Shown here piece by piece: positions 33,797 through 42,085 of a stretch of DNA of 64,000 nucleotides (its first letter is position 1; the number at the start of each line of letters is the position of its first letter). The notes beneath the pieces are model-generated. The model made no database searches. It worked only from the letters and a program-made list of their open reading frames with translations, and had not been told where the DNA came from. The stretch lies in the NCBI GenBank assembly GCA_049513455.1, contig JBEKWB010000002.1, forward strand, positions 62,001 to 126,000, given 5' to 3'. The translations under genes were made by a program, and so were the position numbers. The stretch is from Bog-473 sp049513455. Lineage in GTDB: Bacteria; Actinomycetota; Acidimicrobiia; Acidimicrobiales; RAAP-2.

Positions 33797-35050
33797 TTAC
33801 GCCGGAGTGATGTCGGGGCGGTGATCCCGCCGGCGCCGTCGTTCGAGAGTCACGGCGCCGGCCAGAAGGACGGCTCCCGCCGACGGCAGGAGGACGGCGA
33901 CCGGCACCTCGGGGGTCTGTGCCCCTAAGGGAACCGGCTGCCAGGCCGGCTGGCTGTTGTTCGTCCTGTTGTTCGTCAGGTCAACGAGCGTCGAGGGGTT
34001 GCCGACGGCGTGGCCCTCGTCCACGACGATGTTGCTCCCGCCGCCGAGCTTGGTCCACACGTACATGTTCCCGGTGGGGTTGCACGTGGTGGCGGAAGAC
34101 ACCGCCGTGTCCGTGGGCGCAAAGACAGGCTCGATCTCGGTGCCCGGGTCGCTCGAACCCCAGAGCTCACATGCGCTCGCCGGCGCTGACGTCGGGTTCA
34201 GGACGTAGACGTCGTGATCCCGGTCGAAAATGATCCTGGTGCCCGCCGGGTTCCAGTCCGGGTACTCGTCGAACTGGCCGGTCGTGATGCCCGACTCGTT
34301 CGAGAGATCGCGCTCGGCAAACGCAGGCGGCGAGGCCAGGCTGACGAGGTGGATGTGGTTGTCCGTGCCCACGTAGAGAATCTGGCTCGGGTCAGCGGGG
34401 TCGATCTCGGGGCGACTGGCCTCGCCGCTGACGGAGTTCGGTTGGAGGGGAGCGACCGCGGTTGTCACAAGCGTCGGCGTGCCGCCGACGATCGGAGTCT
34501 GCACGTAGAGCGCACACGACGTCGTCCCGGCGTTGCAACGGATGAAGGCCAACTCGGATCCGCTGGCGGAGACGGTCGGTGCATAGTCGTTGCTCGAACC
34601 CCCGGCGGCCGCCGGAAAGGTGATCTGGACCGCACCATCAGTCTGGCTCCCCGGGGAACCGGAGACCGTCGGCGGGTAAGTCACTTGATAGATGGCGAAG
34701 TTACCGTTCGCTCCGGGATTGTTCCCAGTGCTGGGACGATCACTCGAGAAATACAGCGTCGTCCCCTGGGACGAGAAGTACGGCATGGAGTCGATGCTGC
34801 CCGCGGTGGACTGGGTGTAGTTCGGAGAGGTCCCTCCCGGACAGGTATACGTGGGGACCGGGCTCCCGTTCGGGTTGATGCTGTAGATCGCCTGGCCCGT
34901 GTTCGAGTTGCAGATGGAGGCAAATGCGACATTTCCGTCCTGGGCCCCGCTGAACGTCGCACCGGCCGGGACCGGGTACGAGATGCCCGCCGTCATCGCC
35001 ATAATTCCCATGAGGCCGAGCAACCTCGGCAGTCGGGTCAACGAGATCAC
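33797..35050 (-). CDS. Secreted beta-propeller (TolB/PD40-like) with C-terminal anchor
   Basis: A 417-residue exported protein. The N-terminus is a signal peptide (RLPRLLGLMGIMAMTAGISY ending near VPAGATF). The body shows PD40/WD40-like blades such as SMPYFSSQGTTLYFSSDRP, DYAPTVSASGSELAFIRC and DEYPDWNPAGTRIIFDRD. The C-terminus is PEVPVAVLLPSAG, a hydrophobic stretch, then RRRRR, a likely sorting or membrane-anchor signal shared with the divergent phosphoesterase. Start GTG 35050. Probable role: envelope protein binding an unknown ligand. Confidence 0.8.
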   Translation of the reverse strand: MISLTRLPRLLGLMGIMAMTAGISYPVPAGATFSGAQDGNVAFASICNSNTGQAIYSINPNGSPVPTYTCPGGTSPNYTQSTAGSIDSMPYFSSQGTTLYFSSDRPSTGNNPGANGNFAIYQVTYPPTVSGSPGSQTDGAVQITFPAAAGGSSNDYAPTVSASGSELAFIRCNAGTTSCALYVQTPIVGGTPTLVTTAVAPLQPNSVSGEASRPEIDPADPSQILYVGTDNHIHLVSLASPPAFAERDLSNESGITTGQFDEYPDWNPAGTRIIFDRDHDVYVLNPTSAPASACELWGSSDPGTEIEPVFAPTDTAVSSATTCNPTGNMYVWTKLGGGSNIVVDEGHAVGNPSTLVDLTNNRTNNSQPAWQPVPLGAQTPEVPVAVLLPSAGAVLLAGAVTLERRRRRDHRPDITPA

Positions 35051-35325
35051 CCAGTCACCTAACCAAAGTGTCCGGGCGAAGTAAACCCTGTGCAGCCCCC
35101 GTTCCCGTGGAGTTCACTCAAAACAGACAGGCGTTCGCGGTACCGTCGAATTGAGCGCGAATTGAGCGCCGTCGGGCCTGCCGCGCCACGATCTCCCAGG
35201 TGCCGAAGACGGCGGCTGGCGGCCGCCCCGCTATTGTCACCCAGATTGCGCTTCCCTCACCCTTGGCGCGAAGAGTACATCTGGCCTTCCCGCCACTGTC
35301 ACACCCCGCTTGTTACAAAGTTCTT
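35051..35325. promoter_or_regulatory. Divergent intergenic region with 11-base tandem repeat
   Basis: 275 bases separate the two secreted-protein genes. GAATTGAGCGC is exactly duplicated in tandem at 35148-35158 and 35159-35169. TACAAA (35314-35319) lies 6 bases before GTG 35326, a possible leaderless -10 box for the phosphoesterase. I see no coding sequence here. Confidence 0.4.
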
Positions 35326-37482
35326 GTGCGGAAACCGTGGCGCTCCGGGCCCGGGCGGAAGGCGATCAGCGGCCTGAGCCTCGCCCTCGTTCTCGCGGCG
35401 TCGATAGGTGGGCCGGTTGCGTTCGCGTCGGCGACACCATCGTCGGGTCCGGACAGTCTCGGCGGTCTGCCGAGCGGAGCGGTCACGCACGTATGGCTGA
35501 TCATCCTGGCGGACAAGTCCTACGACGAGGCCTTCACGGGTCTCGACAAGAACACCTACCTCGGGCAAACCCTCCCGTCCGAGGGCGTACTGCTTCAGAA
35601 CTACTACGGCACCGGTCACTCGAGCATGGACAATTTCCTCTCCCTCGTCTCTGGGCAGGCGCCCGAAGAAGACAGCCAGGAGGACTGCAGCGACGTCAAT
35701 GTGCCCTTCGGATCGAACTCGACCATCGTCACCAGCGCCGCCGACATTGCCGCCGGCGGCACCGGCGCGGTCGGGTCCGCGACCCCCAACTGGAACTTCG
35801 GCCAGGTCGCCTCGCTGCTGAATCCGAGCCAGCCGAGCGGCGCCAATGCGCCTCTCGGCGCGAGCGGATCGACCACCACGAACGGGTGCACCTACCCGAG
35901 CGACGTCCCCACCCTTTTCGACCAGTTCAACCTGGCCGGCGTGAGCTGGAAGGGCTACGCCCAGGACCTGGGGGGCGCCCAGCCGATCGGCTCGACCTCG
36001 TTCGTCAGTGACAGCGTCCCCGGGCGCGACGACGGACCGTGCGGCGCTCCCGGCTCGGCGACCGAGAACCCGGTCACGAACCCGACCTACCTGACGGCGA
36101 CCGCATCGCACCCACTCCCCTCCGACGTGTCGAGCTACACGTCGGACTCGCTGGTTACGGGCACCGGCACCACGGACGACCCGCAGTACTCCGACCAGTA
36201 CGTGGCCACGCACTTCCCGTTCCCGTGGTTCGAGTCGCTCATCGGCGGCTCTGACCCCTCGACCGGGGCGTCACAGCCGGCGCTCACCGAGCCGGATGCA
36301 GCCGGCGGCGGCGGCACGAACTGCGATTCGAACCACATCGCCAACCTCGACAACCCGACAGATGGCCTCGTCCATGACCTGCGGAACAATACGGTGCCGG
36401 CGTTCAGCTGGATCACCCCCGACGACTGCAGTGACGCCCACGACACGACGTGCGTGGGCAACAACCTCTCGGGGGCGTTCGGCCTCAACCCCGACGGCAC
36501 CGTGAACCTGAACGACCCCATTTACGCGCCGCCGGGACTGCCGGCCTACGACCCCGAGGCGACGACGCCGAGGAACTTCACCGGAGGGCTGTACGCCTCG
36601 GACCTGTTCCTGGCGTACTACGTCCCTCTCATTGAGGCCTCCGCCGCCTACGCGCACGGCCTGATCGACATCACCTTCGACGAGGGCGAGCCCTCCTCGC
36701 CGCAGAGCACGGCGCCGGCCGACGCTCCCACCTTCGGGTCCCCCGGGACGATCGCCCCGGGGGCGCACTCGATCTTCGGTGCGTACGGCATCTCCGCCGA
36801 CGCGGCCGGCGAGAACATCGGTGGCATCAACGTCGCCACCGAGCCCTACGGACCGAACTCGACCCTCGGCACCAACGCTTCGGGAGACCAGCTCTACCCC
36901 GGGCCGGGCAACAACTCCTTCATCGACCGGCCGCCAGTGTGCACTTCGACGGACCCCGACACGCCGGAAGACTGCGTTCCCGGCGTCGTCCGCGGCGGCT
37001 CGGGTACGAGCCCCGGCGCCCGTACCGACGGGGCCTCGGCGGACGAGCTGTCCGACGCCACCGATCCGACTCCGGGTGGTGGTCGCACCGGGAGCGTGCT
37101 CATCAGCCCTTACATCGTTCCCGGCACCAAGTCTACGACCGACTACAACCACTACAGCTGGTTGCGCACCATGGAGGATCTCTTCGACGTCTCGAGTTGC
37201 GCCGCCACCTCGACGAATATCACCCTCCCCGCCGGCACCGTTTGCGGCGGTCTCGATGGGCTCGGCCACATCGGCTACGCCGCCCAGGTAAATCTGGCCG
37301 CATTCGGGAGTGACGTCTTCAGCGCACCGAGCGGGAACGGCTTCCAGCAGATCCAACAGATCCGACCTGCGAATGCCCTCCCGGAGTCTCCCCTGGTGAT
37401 ACTGCTGCCGGCGATCGGGGGCATCATGTTGGTGAGTGGGCTCCTCGTGCTCCGACGCCGGCGGCGCGTGTCGCGCCACTGA
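35326..37482 (+). CDS. Secreted phosphoesterase (alkaline-phosphatase superfamily)
   Basis: A 718-residue exported member of the PF04185-type phosphoesterase/phospholipase C group. GTG 35326 is followed by a basic N-terminus and a hydrophobic signal (LSLALVLAASIGGPVAFASA). Family landmarks are HVWLIILADKSYDEAFTG, GTGHSSMDNFLSLVSGQ, VSWKGYAQDLG and LIDITFDEGE. It likely cleaves phosphomonoesters or phospholipids outside the cell. It ends PESPLVILLPAIGG, a hydrophobic segment and RRRRR, very close to the tail of the divergent beta-propeller. Cysteines near the C-terminus suggest a disulfide. Confidence 0.85.
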   Translation: MRKPWRSGPGRKAISGLSLALVLAASIGGPVAFASATPSSGPDSLGGLPSGAVTHVWLIILADKSYDEAFTGLDKNTYLGQTLPSEGVLLQNYYGTGHSSMDNFLSLVSGQAPEEDSQEDCSDVNVPFGSNSTIVTSAADIAAGGTGAVGSATPNWNFGQVASLLNPSQPSGANAPLGASGSTTTNGCTYPSDVPTLFDQFNLAGVSWKGYAQDLGGAQPIGSTSFVSDSVPGRDDGPCGAPGSATENPVTNPTYLTATASHPLPSDVSSYTSDSLVTGTGTTDDPQYSDQYVATHFPFPWFESLIGGSDPSTGASQPALTEPDAAGGGGTNCDSNHIANLDNPTDGLVHDLRNNTVPAFSWITPDDCSDAHDTTCVGNNLSGAFGLNPDGTVNLNDPIYAPPGLPAYDPEATTPRNFTGGLYASDLFLAYYVPLIEASAAYAHGLIDITFDEGEPSSPQSTAPADAPTFGSPGTIAPGAHSIFGAYGISADAAGENIGGINVATEPYGPNSTLGTNASGDQLYPGPGNNSFIDRPPVCTSTDPDTPEDCVPGVVRGGSGTSPGARTDGASADELSDATDPTPGGGRTGSVLISPYIVPGTKSTTDYNHYSWLRTMEDLFDVSSCAATSTNITLPAGTVCGGLDGLGHIGYAAQVNLAAFGSDVFSAPSGNGFQQIQQIRPANALPESPLVILLPAIGGIMLVSGLLVLRRRRRVSRH

Positions 37483-37565
37483 TGGAGGTCACACCCGACC
37501 AGAAGCTGGTACCGGTGGCGGTCCGCTCCAAGTTCCGCGCGCTCTGCGGGGACCCCGCCGAGTAA
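37482..37565 (+). CDS. Possible 27-codon ORF coupled to the phosphoesterase
   Basis: ATG 37482 shares its A with the phosphoesterase stop (TGATG). The frame reads MEVTPDQKLVPVAVRSKF, then RALCGDPAE and TAA. The TAA lies exactly in the 4-base loop of a 9-bp hairpin (37553-37574). The composition is protein-like but there is no homolog I recognise, and such a short frame may be chance. Confidence 0.25.
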   Translation: MEVTPDQKLVPVAVRSKFRALCGDPAE

Positions 37566-37574
37566 TCGGCGGGG
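37553..37574 (+). terminator. Stem-loop after the phosphoesterase gene
   Basis: A perfect 9-bp stem CCCCGCCGA/TCGGCGGGG with a GTAA loop, followed by a pyrimidine-rich stretch (TCCTCCTTCTTCCC). It would form a stable GNRA-type hairpin. It is a candidate terminator between the phosphoesterase and glycosidase genes, although a true T-run is missing. Confidence 0.6.
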
Positions 37575-37721
37575 AGTCCTCCTTCTTCCCTTGGTCGGGA
37601 ACTCGTCGTGACGCATACGTGACCCTTGCGCGAACACGCCGCGCCTGCACGCGTTCGGCGCTCGGGAACGGTGATAATGCGATGACTAGCGATGCAGCCG
37701 GCGATTGAGGTGGAGGTCACG

Positions 37722-39317
37722 ATGGCAGGTGGTCGCTCCGTGACACCTGCGGCGCCAAGAGCCCGATGTCGCCCGGCACGGTTGGGCTTTTCTGCGCTTC
37801 TGCTTTCGCTCATCTTTGTCACGAGCGCTGCAGTGCCGACGACGAACTCGACAGCGGGGGCCGCAGTCCGCGAAACCGTATCGGCCACCCCGGCCGTCGT
37901 CACCGGGACGGCTCAGGTCGCCGACGGGCCCAGCCCCCGGGATCCCCGGGTGGCAGTGCTGGCGGACGCCACGAGCGTCGCGAGCGGGGCGCCGGTGGTC
38001 AGTTCGATCTCGCCGTCAACCGTGTCGGCGGGGGGAGGGGCGACGGTCACCATCGTCGGCAGCGGATTTGAGGGGGCCACTGCGGTCTACTTCGGGTCGA
38101 ACGCATCCTCGAGCTTCTCGGTGGTCTCGCCGACGTTCATCAATGCCGCGGCCCCGACCAACGCCGGAACCGTGAACGTGACCGTGGTCACCCCGACGGG
38201 GGCATCGGCGAACACCCAGGCGGATCAGCTCACGTATGCACCCACCGGTCAGCTGCCGATCACCGCGTCGGGCAAGAACCTCGAAGTCGGTGGCATCCCG
38301 ACCAAATTCACCGGGGTGAACGCCTACGAGCTCGCCACGGCATGGGGCACCAATAACGGCTGCGGCAGCATGGAATCTCCGGCGCAGATCGCCGCGCTCT
38401 TCGCTTCGCTGGGGCCCGGTTCCCTGGTTCGCTTCTGGGCCTTCCAAGGGGACTTTGCCACAGACGTGAGTACCGGTTCGATCGATTGGGCCCCCCTGGA
38501 TCAAGTCTTCTACCTCGCGGCGACCTACCACGTCTACCTCATACCGACCGTTACCGACCAGGGCGGGACCTGCGACGGGGGCCACTGGCAGGACCCGTCC
38601 TGGTACGACGGCGGCTACAGGGATGTCTTCAATTCACCGGACGACTCCGACGGCGCCGGCCTCACGCCGCTGTCGTACTGGAAGTACATGTCGGACCTCG
38701 TGAACCGCTACAAGAACTCGCCCGCCCTCGGAATGTGGGAGCCGATCTCGGAAGCAGAGGCGTCAAGTTGTGCGGCGCACTACCAGCCCGACAATTGCTC
38801 GGGGAATCAGACGTGCCCGGACGAAGCGACCGCAGCCGCGGACCTGACCTCGTTCTTCGACGTCGTCGGTGGCGAAATCCACTCGCTCGATCCGACCCAT
38901 CTGGTCGAGGAAGGATTGCTCGGTGGCGGCCAATGCGGCACGGAAGGAGCTGACTACGCGAGTGTCGGTGCGAGCCCAGGTATCGACGTGCTCAGCGTGC
39001 ATGACTACTACGGAACGGTACCGGTCGGGGGCGACACATCAAACGGCCTGAGCCTGCGCTTCGCCCAAGCTGCCCTCCTGGACAAGCCGATCATCACCGG
39101 GGAAGTCGGCATCCTCGCCGGCGATGTTCCCGGCTGTGACAACTTCGCGGCTCGTAAAGTCGCCATGGCGGCCAAACTGAGAGACCAGTTTGCCCTGGGG
39201 TCGAGCGCCTTCCTGGTTTGGAACTGGGTCGCTGGGCCCCTGGCGCCCTGCAACTACGACACTGGTCCAGGCGATCCGCTCCTGGGCTTACTCGCCGCCC
39301 CGTCACCGGGGACGTGA
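37722..39317 (+). CDS. Secreted GH5-like glycosidase with IPT/TIG domain
   Basis: A 531-residue exported protein. The signal peptide is LGFSALLLSLIFVTSAAV. Residues ~90-175 form an IPT/TIG immunoglobulin-like domain (VVSSISPSTVSAGGGATVTI and INVTV-like strands). The rest is a clan-A TIM barrel (GVNAYELATAWG, VRFWAFQG). Likely acid/base Glu344 is in MWEPISEAEAS and likely nucleophile Glu461 in IITGEVG. It may hydrolyse a beta-mannan, glucan or similar polymer. ATG 37722 has GGAGGT 5 bases upstream; an ATG at 37692 is in frame but lacks one. Confidence 0.8.
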   Translation: MAGGRSVTPAAPRARCRPARLGFSALLLSLIFVTSAAVPTTNSTAGAAVRETVSATPAVVTGTAQVADGPSPRDPRVAVLADATSVASGAPVVSSISPSTVSAGGGATVTIVGSGFEGATAVYFGSNASSSFSVVSPTFINAAAPTNAGTVNVTVVTPTGASANTQADQLTYAPTGQLPITASGKNLEVGGIPTKFTGVNAYELATAWGTNNGCGSMESPAQIAALFASLGPGSLVRFWAFQGDFATDVSTGSIDWAPLDQVFYLAATYHVYLIPTVTDQGGTCDGGHWQDPSWYDGGYRDVFNSPDDSDGAGLTPLSYWKYMSDLVNRYKNSPALGMWEPISEAEASSCAAHYQPDNCSGNQTCPDEATAAADLTSFFDVVGGEIHSLDPTHLVEEGLLGGGQCGTEGADYASVGASPGIDVLSVHDYYGTVPVGGDTSNGLSLRFAQAALLDKPIITGEVGILAGDVPGCDNFAARKVAMAAKLRDQFALGSSAFLVWNWVAGPLAPCNYDTGPGDPLLGLLAAPSPGT

Positions 39318-39432
39318 TCTGACGGCGATCGCCGGGTCGGTCCCGAACAGCACGGTGTGAGGGACGGTCGTCGGCCGGCAACACAGATTTCATTCATATG
39401 TTTCTGCGTTGCAGAAGGGGGCTGACCGGGCC

Positions 39433-39462
39433 AAACCCGTGAGGAGCACTCCTCACGGGTTT
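39433..39462. terminator. Strong intrinsic terminator
   Basis: A perfect 14-base inverted repeat (AAACCCGTGAGGAG and its complement) with a 2-base centre, flanked by A-rich and T-rich ends, so it could work in both directions. It lies 116 bases after the glycosidase stop and 36 bases before the crotonase gene, separating the two transcription units. Confidence 0.85.
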
Positions 39463-39497
39463 GACGGTTCGGCAATTACCCTGTAGATGTTTCCACC

Positions 39498-40304
39498 GTG
39501 TCCGCCGGCCCCCCCTCATATCACCCCAACATTCGCGCCGTGGCAGAAGGGCACGTCACGACCGTGGTCATCGACAACCCCGAAGCCAAGAACGCGTGCA
39601 CCGGGGATATGTGGGTCGCCCTCGGAGCCACCTTTCGCGACCTCGCCCACTCGGGCACGCGCGCGATCATTCTCACGGGCGCGGGCGGCGAATTCTGTGC
39701 CGGGGCCGACCTGACAGGCAGCGGGGGTGGCGGTTCCGTCGAGTCGTCGGGCCACATCCTTCATGCCATGAGGGTCTTGGGCGATGTGGTGCTCGCCGTC
39801 CACGACTGCCCCGTGCCGATCGTTGCCAAGGTCGACGGCGTATGCGTAGGGGCCGGCCTCGGCCTGGCGCTGGCGGCTGACATGATCTGGTGCTCCGAGC
39901 GGACCCGGTTCTCCGCAATCTTCGCGAAGCGGGGTCTCAGCCTCGACTTCGGCACCTCGTGGCTTCTCCGCCAACGCGTCGGGATCCACAAGGCGAAGGA
40001 GATCACCTTCACCGGCAGGGTCTTCGGCGCGTCGGAGGCCCTGGCCTTGGGTATGGTGAACGCAGTGGTACCCACGGACCAACTCGACCTTGCGACACGG
40101 GAGGTCATCGACGCGATCGCGGCCGGGCCGCCGCTGGCCTTGTCGTCGAGCAAGCGCGAGCTCGACAACGCGGGACACACCTCTTTGGCCCAAGCCCTCG
40201 AAACGGAGGCACTCGCCCAAAGCGTGAACGCCCAGACCGACGACATGAGGGAGGCGCTCATGGCGTACGCCGAGCGCCGACCAACCAACTTCTCCGGTAA
40301 GTAG
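39498..40304 (+). CDS. Enoyl-CoA hydratase/isomerase (crotonase) family
   Basis: A 268-residue crotonase. The oxyanion-hole strands are ILTGAGGEFCAGADL and KVDGVCVGAGLGLALAADM. The second catalytic segment reads GLSLDFGTSWLLRQRVG, the Asp-containing version seen in PaaG/PaaB-like isomerases and hydratases of aromatic catabolism rather than the classical Glu pair. It hydrates or isomerises an enoyl-CoA. GTG 39498 is the first codon. It is 6 bases before the carboxyltransferase gene, so they form an operon. Confidence 0.88.
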   Translation: MSAGPPSYHPNIRAVAEGHVTTVVIDNPEAKNACTGDMWVALGATFRDLAHSGTRAIILTGAGGEFCAGADLTGSGGGGSVESSGHILHAMRVLGDVVLAVHDCPVPIVAKVDGVCVGAGLGLALAADMIWCSERTRFSAIFAKRGLSLDFGTSWLLRQRVGIHKAKEITFTGRVFGASEALALGMVNAVVPTDQLDLATREVIDAIAAGPPLALSSSKRELDNAGHTSLAQALETEALAQSVNAQTDDMREALMAYAERRPTNFSGK

Positions 40305-40310
40305 ACACCG

Positions 40311-41816
40311 ATGAACGAAGGCAACGGCCCCGAGGGATGGCCGGACGTACTCGATGATCTTGAGAGCCGTCGCGTCGCCTCGCGGGCCATGGGCGGAGAG
40401 GAGCGGCTCCGGAAGCATCGCGAGGCGGGCAAGCTCGACGCGCGCGCCCGGATCGATCATCTCCTTGACGCGGGGACCTTCGCGGAAATCGGTACCCTCG
40501 TAGGCGGCGCCGAGGCACCGGCGGACGCCGTCATCATCGGTTCGGGCACCATTGACGGCCGGCCGGTCATGGTGGCGGCCGAGGATTTCACCGTGCTGGC
40601 CGGGACGATCAGCAGTGCCGCCAATGCCAAGCGTTATCGCGTGGCCGAGATTGCCCTCACCGACCGGGTTCCCCTCGTCATGATGCTCGAAGGAGCCGGG
40701 TTCCGCGCTGACGGCAAATCGCACACACGATCGCCCACCGACCTGTTGGCCCAGGCGAGCTGCTCTGGGCGAGTGCCTCTGGTGACGGCAGTCCTCGGCG
40801 CCTCCGCCGGCCATGGCGCACTGGTGGCGCCGATGTCCGACTTCGCAGTGATGAGCTCGCGTGCGTCGGTCTTCACAGCCGGACCTCCGGTCGTCCTCGA
40901 ATCGCTCGGCGAACAGATCAGCAAGGAAGACCTGGGCGGTCCAGACGTCGCCCTCGCCAGCGGGCTGATCCACAACGTCGCCACCGACGACGTCGCGACG
41001 CTCGGCCTCGTGCGAACCTACCTTCGCTACTTTCCGTCATCGGCCTGGTCGTACCCGCTCGACCTCGAGGGCGGGGACGACGGCTTTCGCCCCGTGCCCG
41101 AACTGCTCGACATAATCCCCCTCAACGGCCGGCGCGTCTACGACATGCACGAAGTCGTGGACGTCGTCTTCGACGAAGGGTCCTGCTTCGAGGTACAGCC
41201 CGAGTTCGGCCGGTCGGTCCTCTGCCTTCTGGCGCGGCTCGGCGGTCACCCCGTGGCGGTGGTGGCCAACCAGCCACAGGTCCTGGCCGGGGCGCTCGAC
41301 TCCGACGGTGCCGACAAGGCCGCTCACTTCATAACTGTGGCCGACTCATTCCACCTGCCCATCATCTTCCTCGCCGACAACCCGGGGGTCATGCCGGGGA
41401 GCCAGTCCGAGCGAGCAGGCATTTTGCGCAGCGGCGCACGCATGTACGCGGCCCAGACACAGGCCCGGGTGCCGAAAATGACCGTGACCCTGCGCAAGGC
41501 GTACGGCTTCGGTTCGATGGTCATGGGGATGATCCCCTTCGACGGCCAGTCGGCCACCTTCGCCTTTCCCGGCACCACCATGGGAGCCATGGGTGCGGCA
41601 GCCATGAGCCGGGCCCGGGGTTCCGACGTGGACGAGGCCGCCCTGCTGCGACAACTCGAGGTCGAGGCGTCGTACCGGTCGGCGGGGAGTTTCGGCCAGG
41701 ACGAGCTCATCAGCCCGGTCGAGACGCGCAACCGGCTGCTCCAGTCACTCGAGCGCGCCCTCTACCGACGTCAGGCCACCCCCGAGCCGGCCGCCCGGAT
41801 CGCCATCACGCCCTGA
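40311..41816 (+). CDS. Acyl-CoA carboxylase, carboxyltransferase (beta) subunit
   Basis: A 501-residue carboxyltransferase of the propionyl-/methylcrotonyl-/geranyl-CoA carboxylase type. The acyl-CoA oxyanion loops are visible as GASAGHGALVAPMSDF (N-domain) and FGSMVMGMIPFDG/FPGTTMGAMGAAAM (C-domain). It transfers CO2 from biotin to an acyl-CoA. No biotin-carrier subunit is in the window, so it must use one encoded elsewhere. Coupled with the crotonase, this resembles leucine, isoprenoid or branched-acid degradation. Confidence 0.88.
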   Translation: MNEGNGPEGWPDVLDDLESRRVASRAMGGEERLRKHREAGKLDARARIDHLLDAGTFAEIGTLVGGAEAPADAVIIGSGTIDGRPVMVAAEDFTVLAGTISSAANAKRYRVAEIALTDRVPLVMMLEGAGFRADGKSHTRSPTDLLAQASCSGRVPLVTAVLGASAGHGALVAPMSDFAVMSSRASVFTAGPPVVLESLGEQISKEDLGGPDVALASGLIHNVATDDVATLGLVRTYLRYFPSSAWSYPLDLEGGDDGFRPVPELLDIIPLNGRRVYDMHEVVDVVFDEGSCFEVQPEFGRSVLCLLARLGGHPVAVVANQPQVLAGALDSDGADKAAHFITVADSFHLPIIFLADNPGVMPGSQSERAGILRSGARMYAAQTQARVPKMTVTLRKAYGFGSMVMGMIPFDGQSATFAFPGTTMGAMGAAAMSRARGSDVDEAALLRQLEVEASYRSAGSFGQDELISPVETRNRLLQSLERALYRRQATPEPAARIAITP

Positions 41817-41968
41817 GGCCGCCCGGGACGGCGCATCGGCGTCCGTCGACACGCACGGTGAGCGCCCACTGGCGTGACTTTGCCACGTACGTCTTCAGTC
41901 CGTACCTCACACGCCCCACGGGCTGGACGGCCACTGGGTCACGATCTAGCCGGTGCCGTGTCGGCTCC

Positions 41969-42075
41969 TTGACGCTAGGTAGAGAAAAATGTAAATATTA
42001 AAATATTCGCGCTTTGACGTAATCCGTGCGAACTGGTTGTTTCGCATTGAACGGCTGTGTGCCTTGAATTCAAGG
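41969..42075 (+). promoter_or_regulatory. Promoter and palindromes before the binding-protein gene
   Basis: TTGACG (41969-41974), a 17-base spacer and TAAATA (41992-41997) form a good promoter. AATATT-AA-AATATT (41994-42007) overlaps the -10 box. A perfect 14-base palindrome CCTTGAATTCAAGG (42062-42075) ends inside the ribosome binding site AAGGGGGGA of the TTG start at 42086 and could hide it as an RNA stem or bind a regulator. Confidence 0.55.
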
Positions 42076-42085
42076 GGGGACTCAC

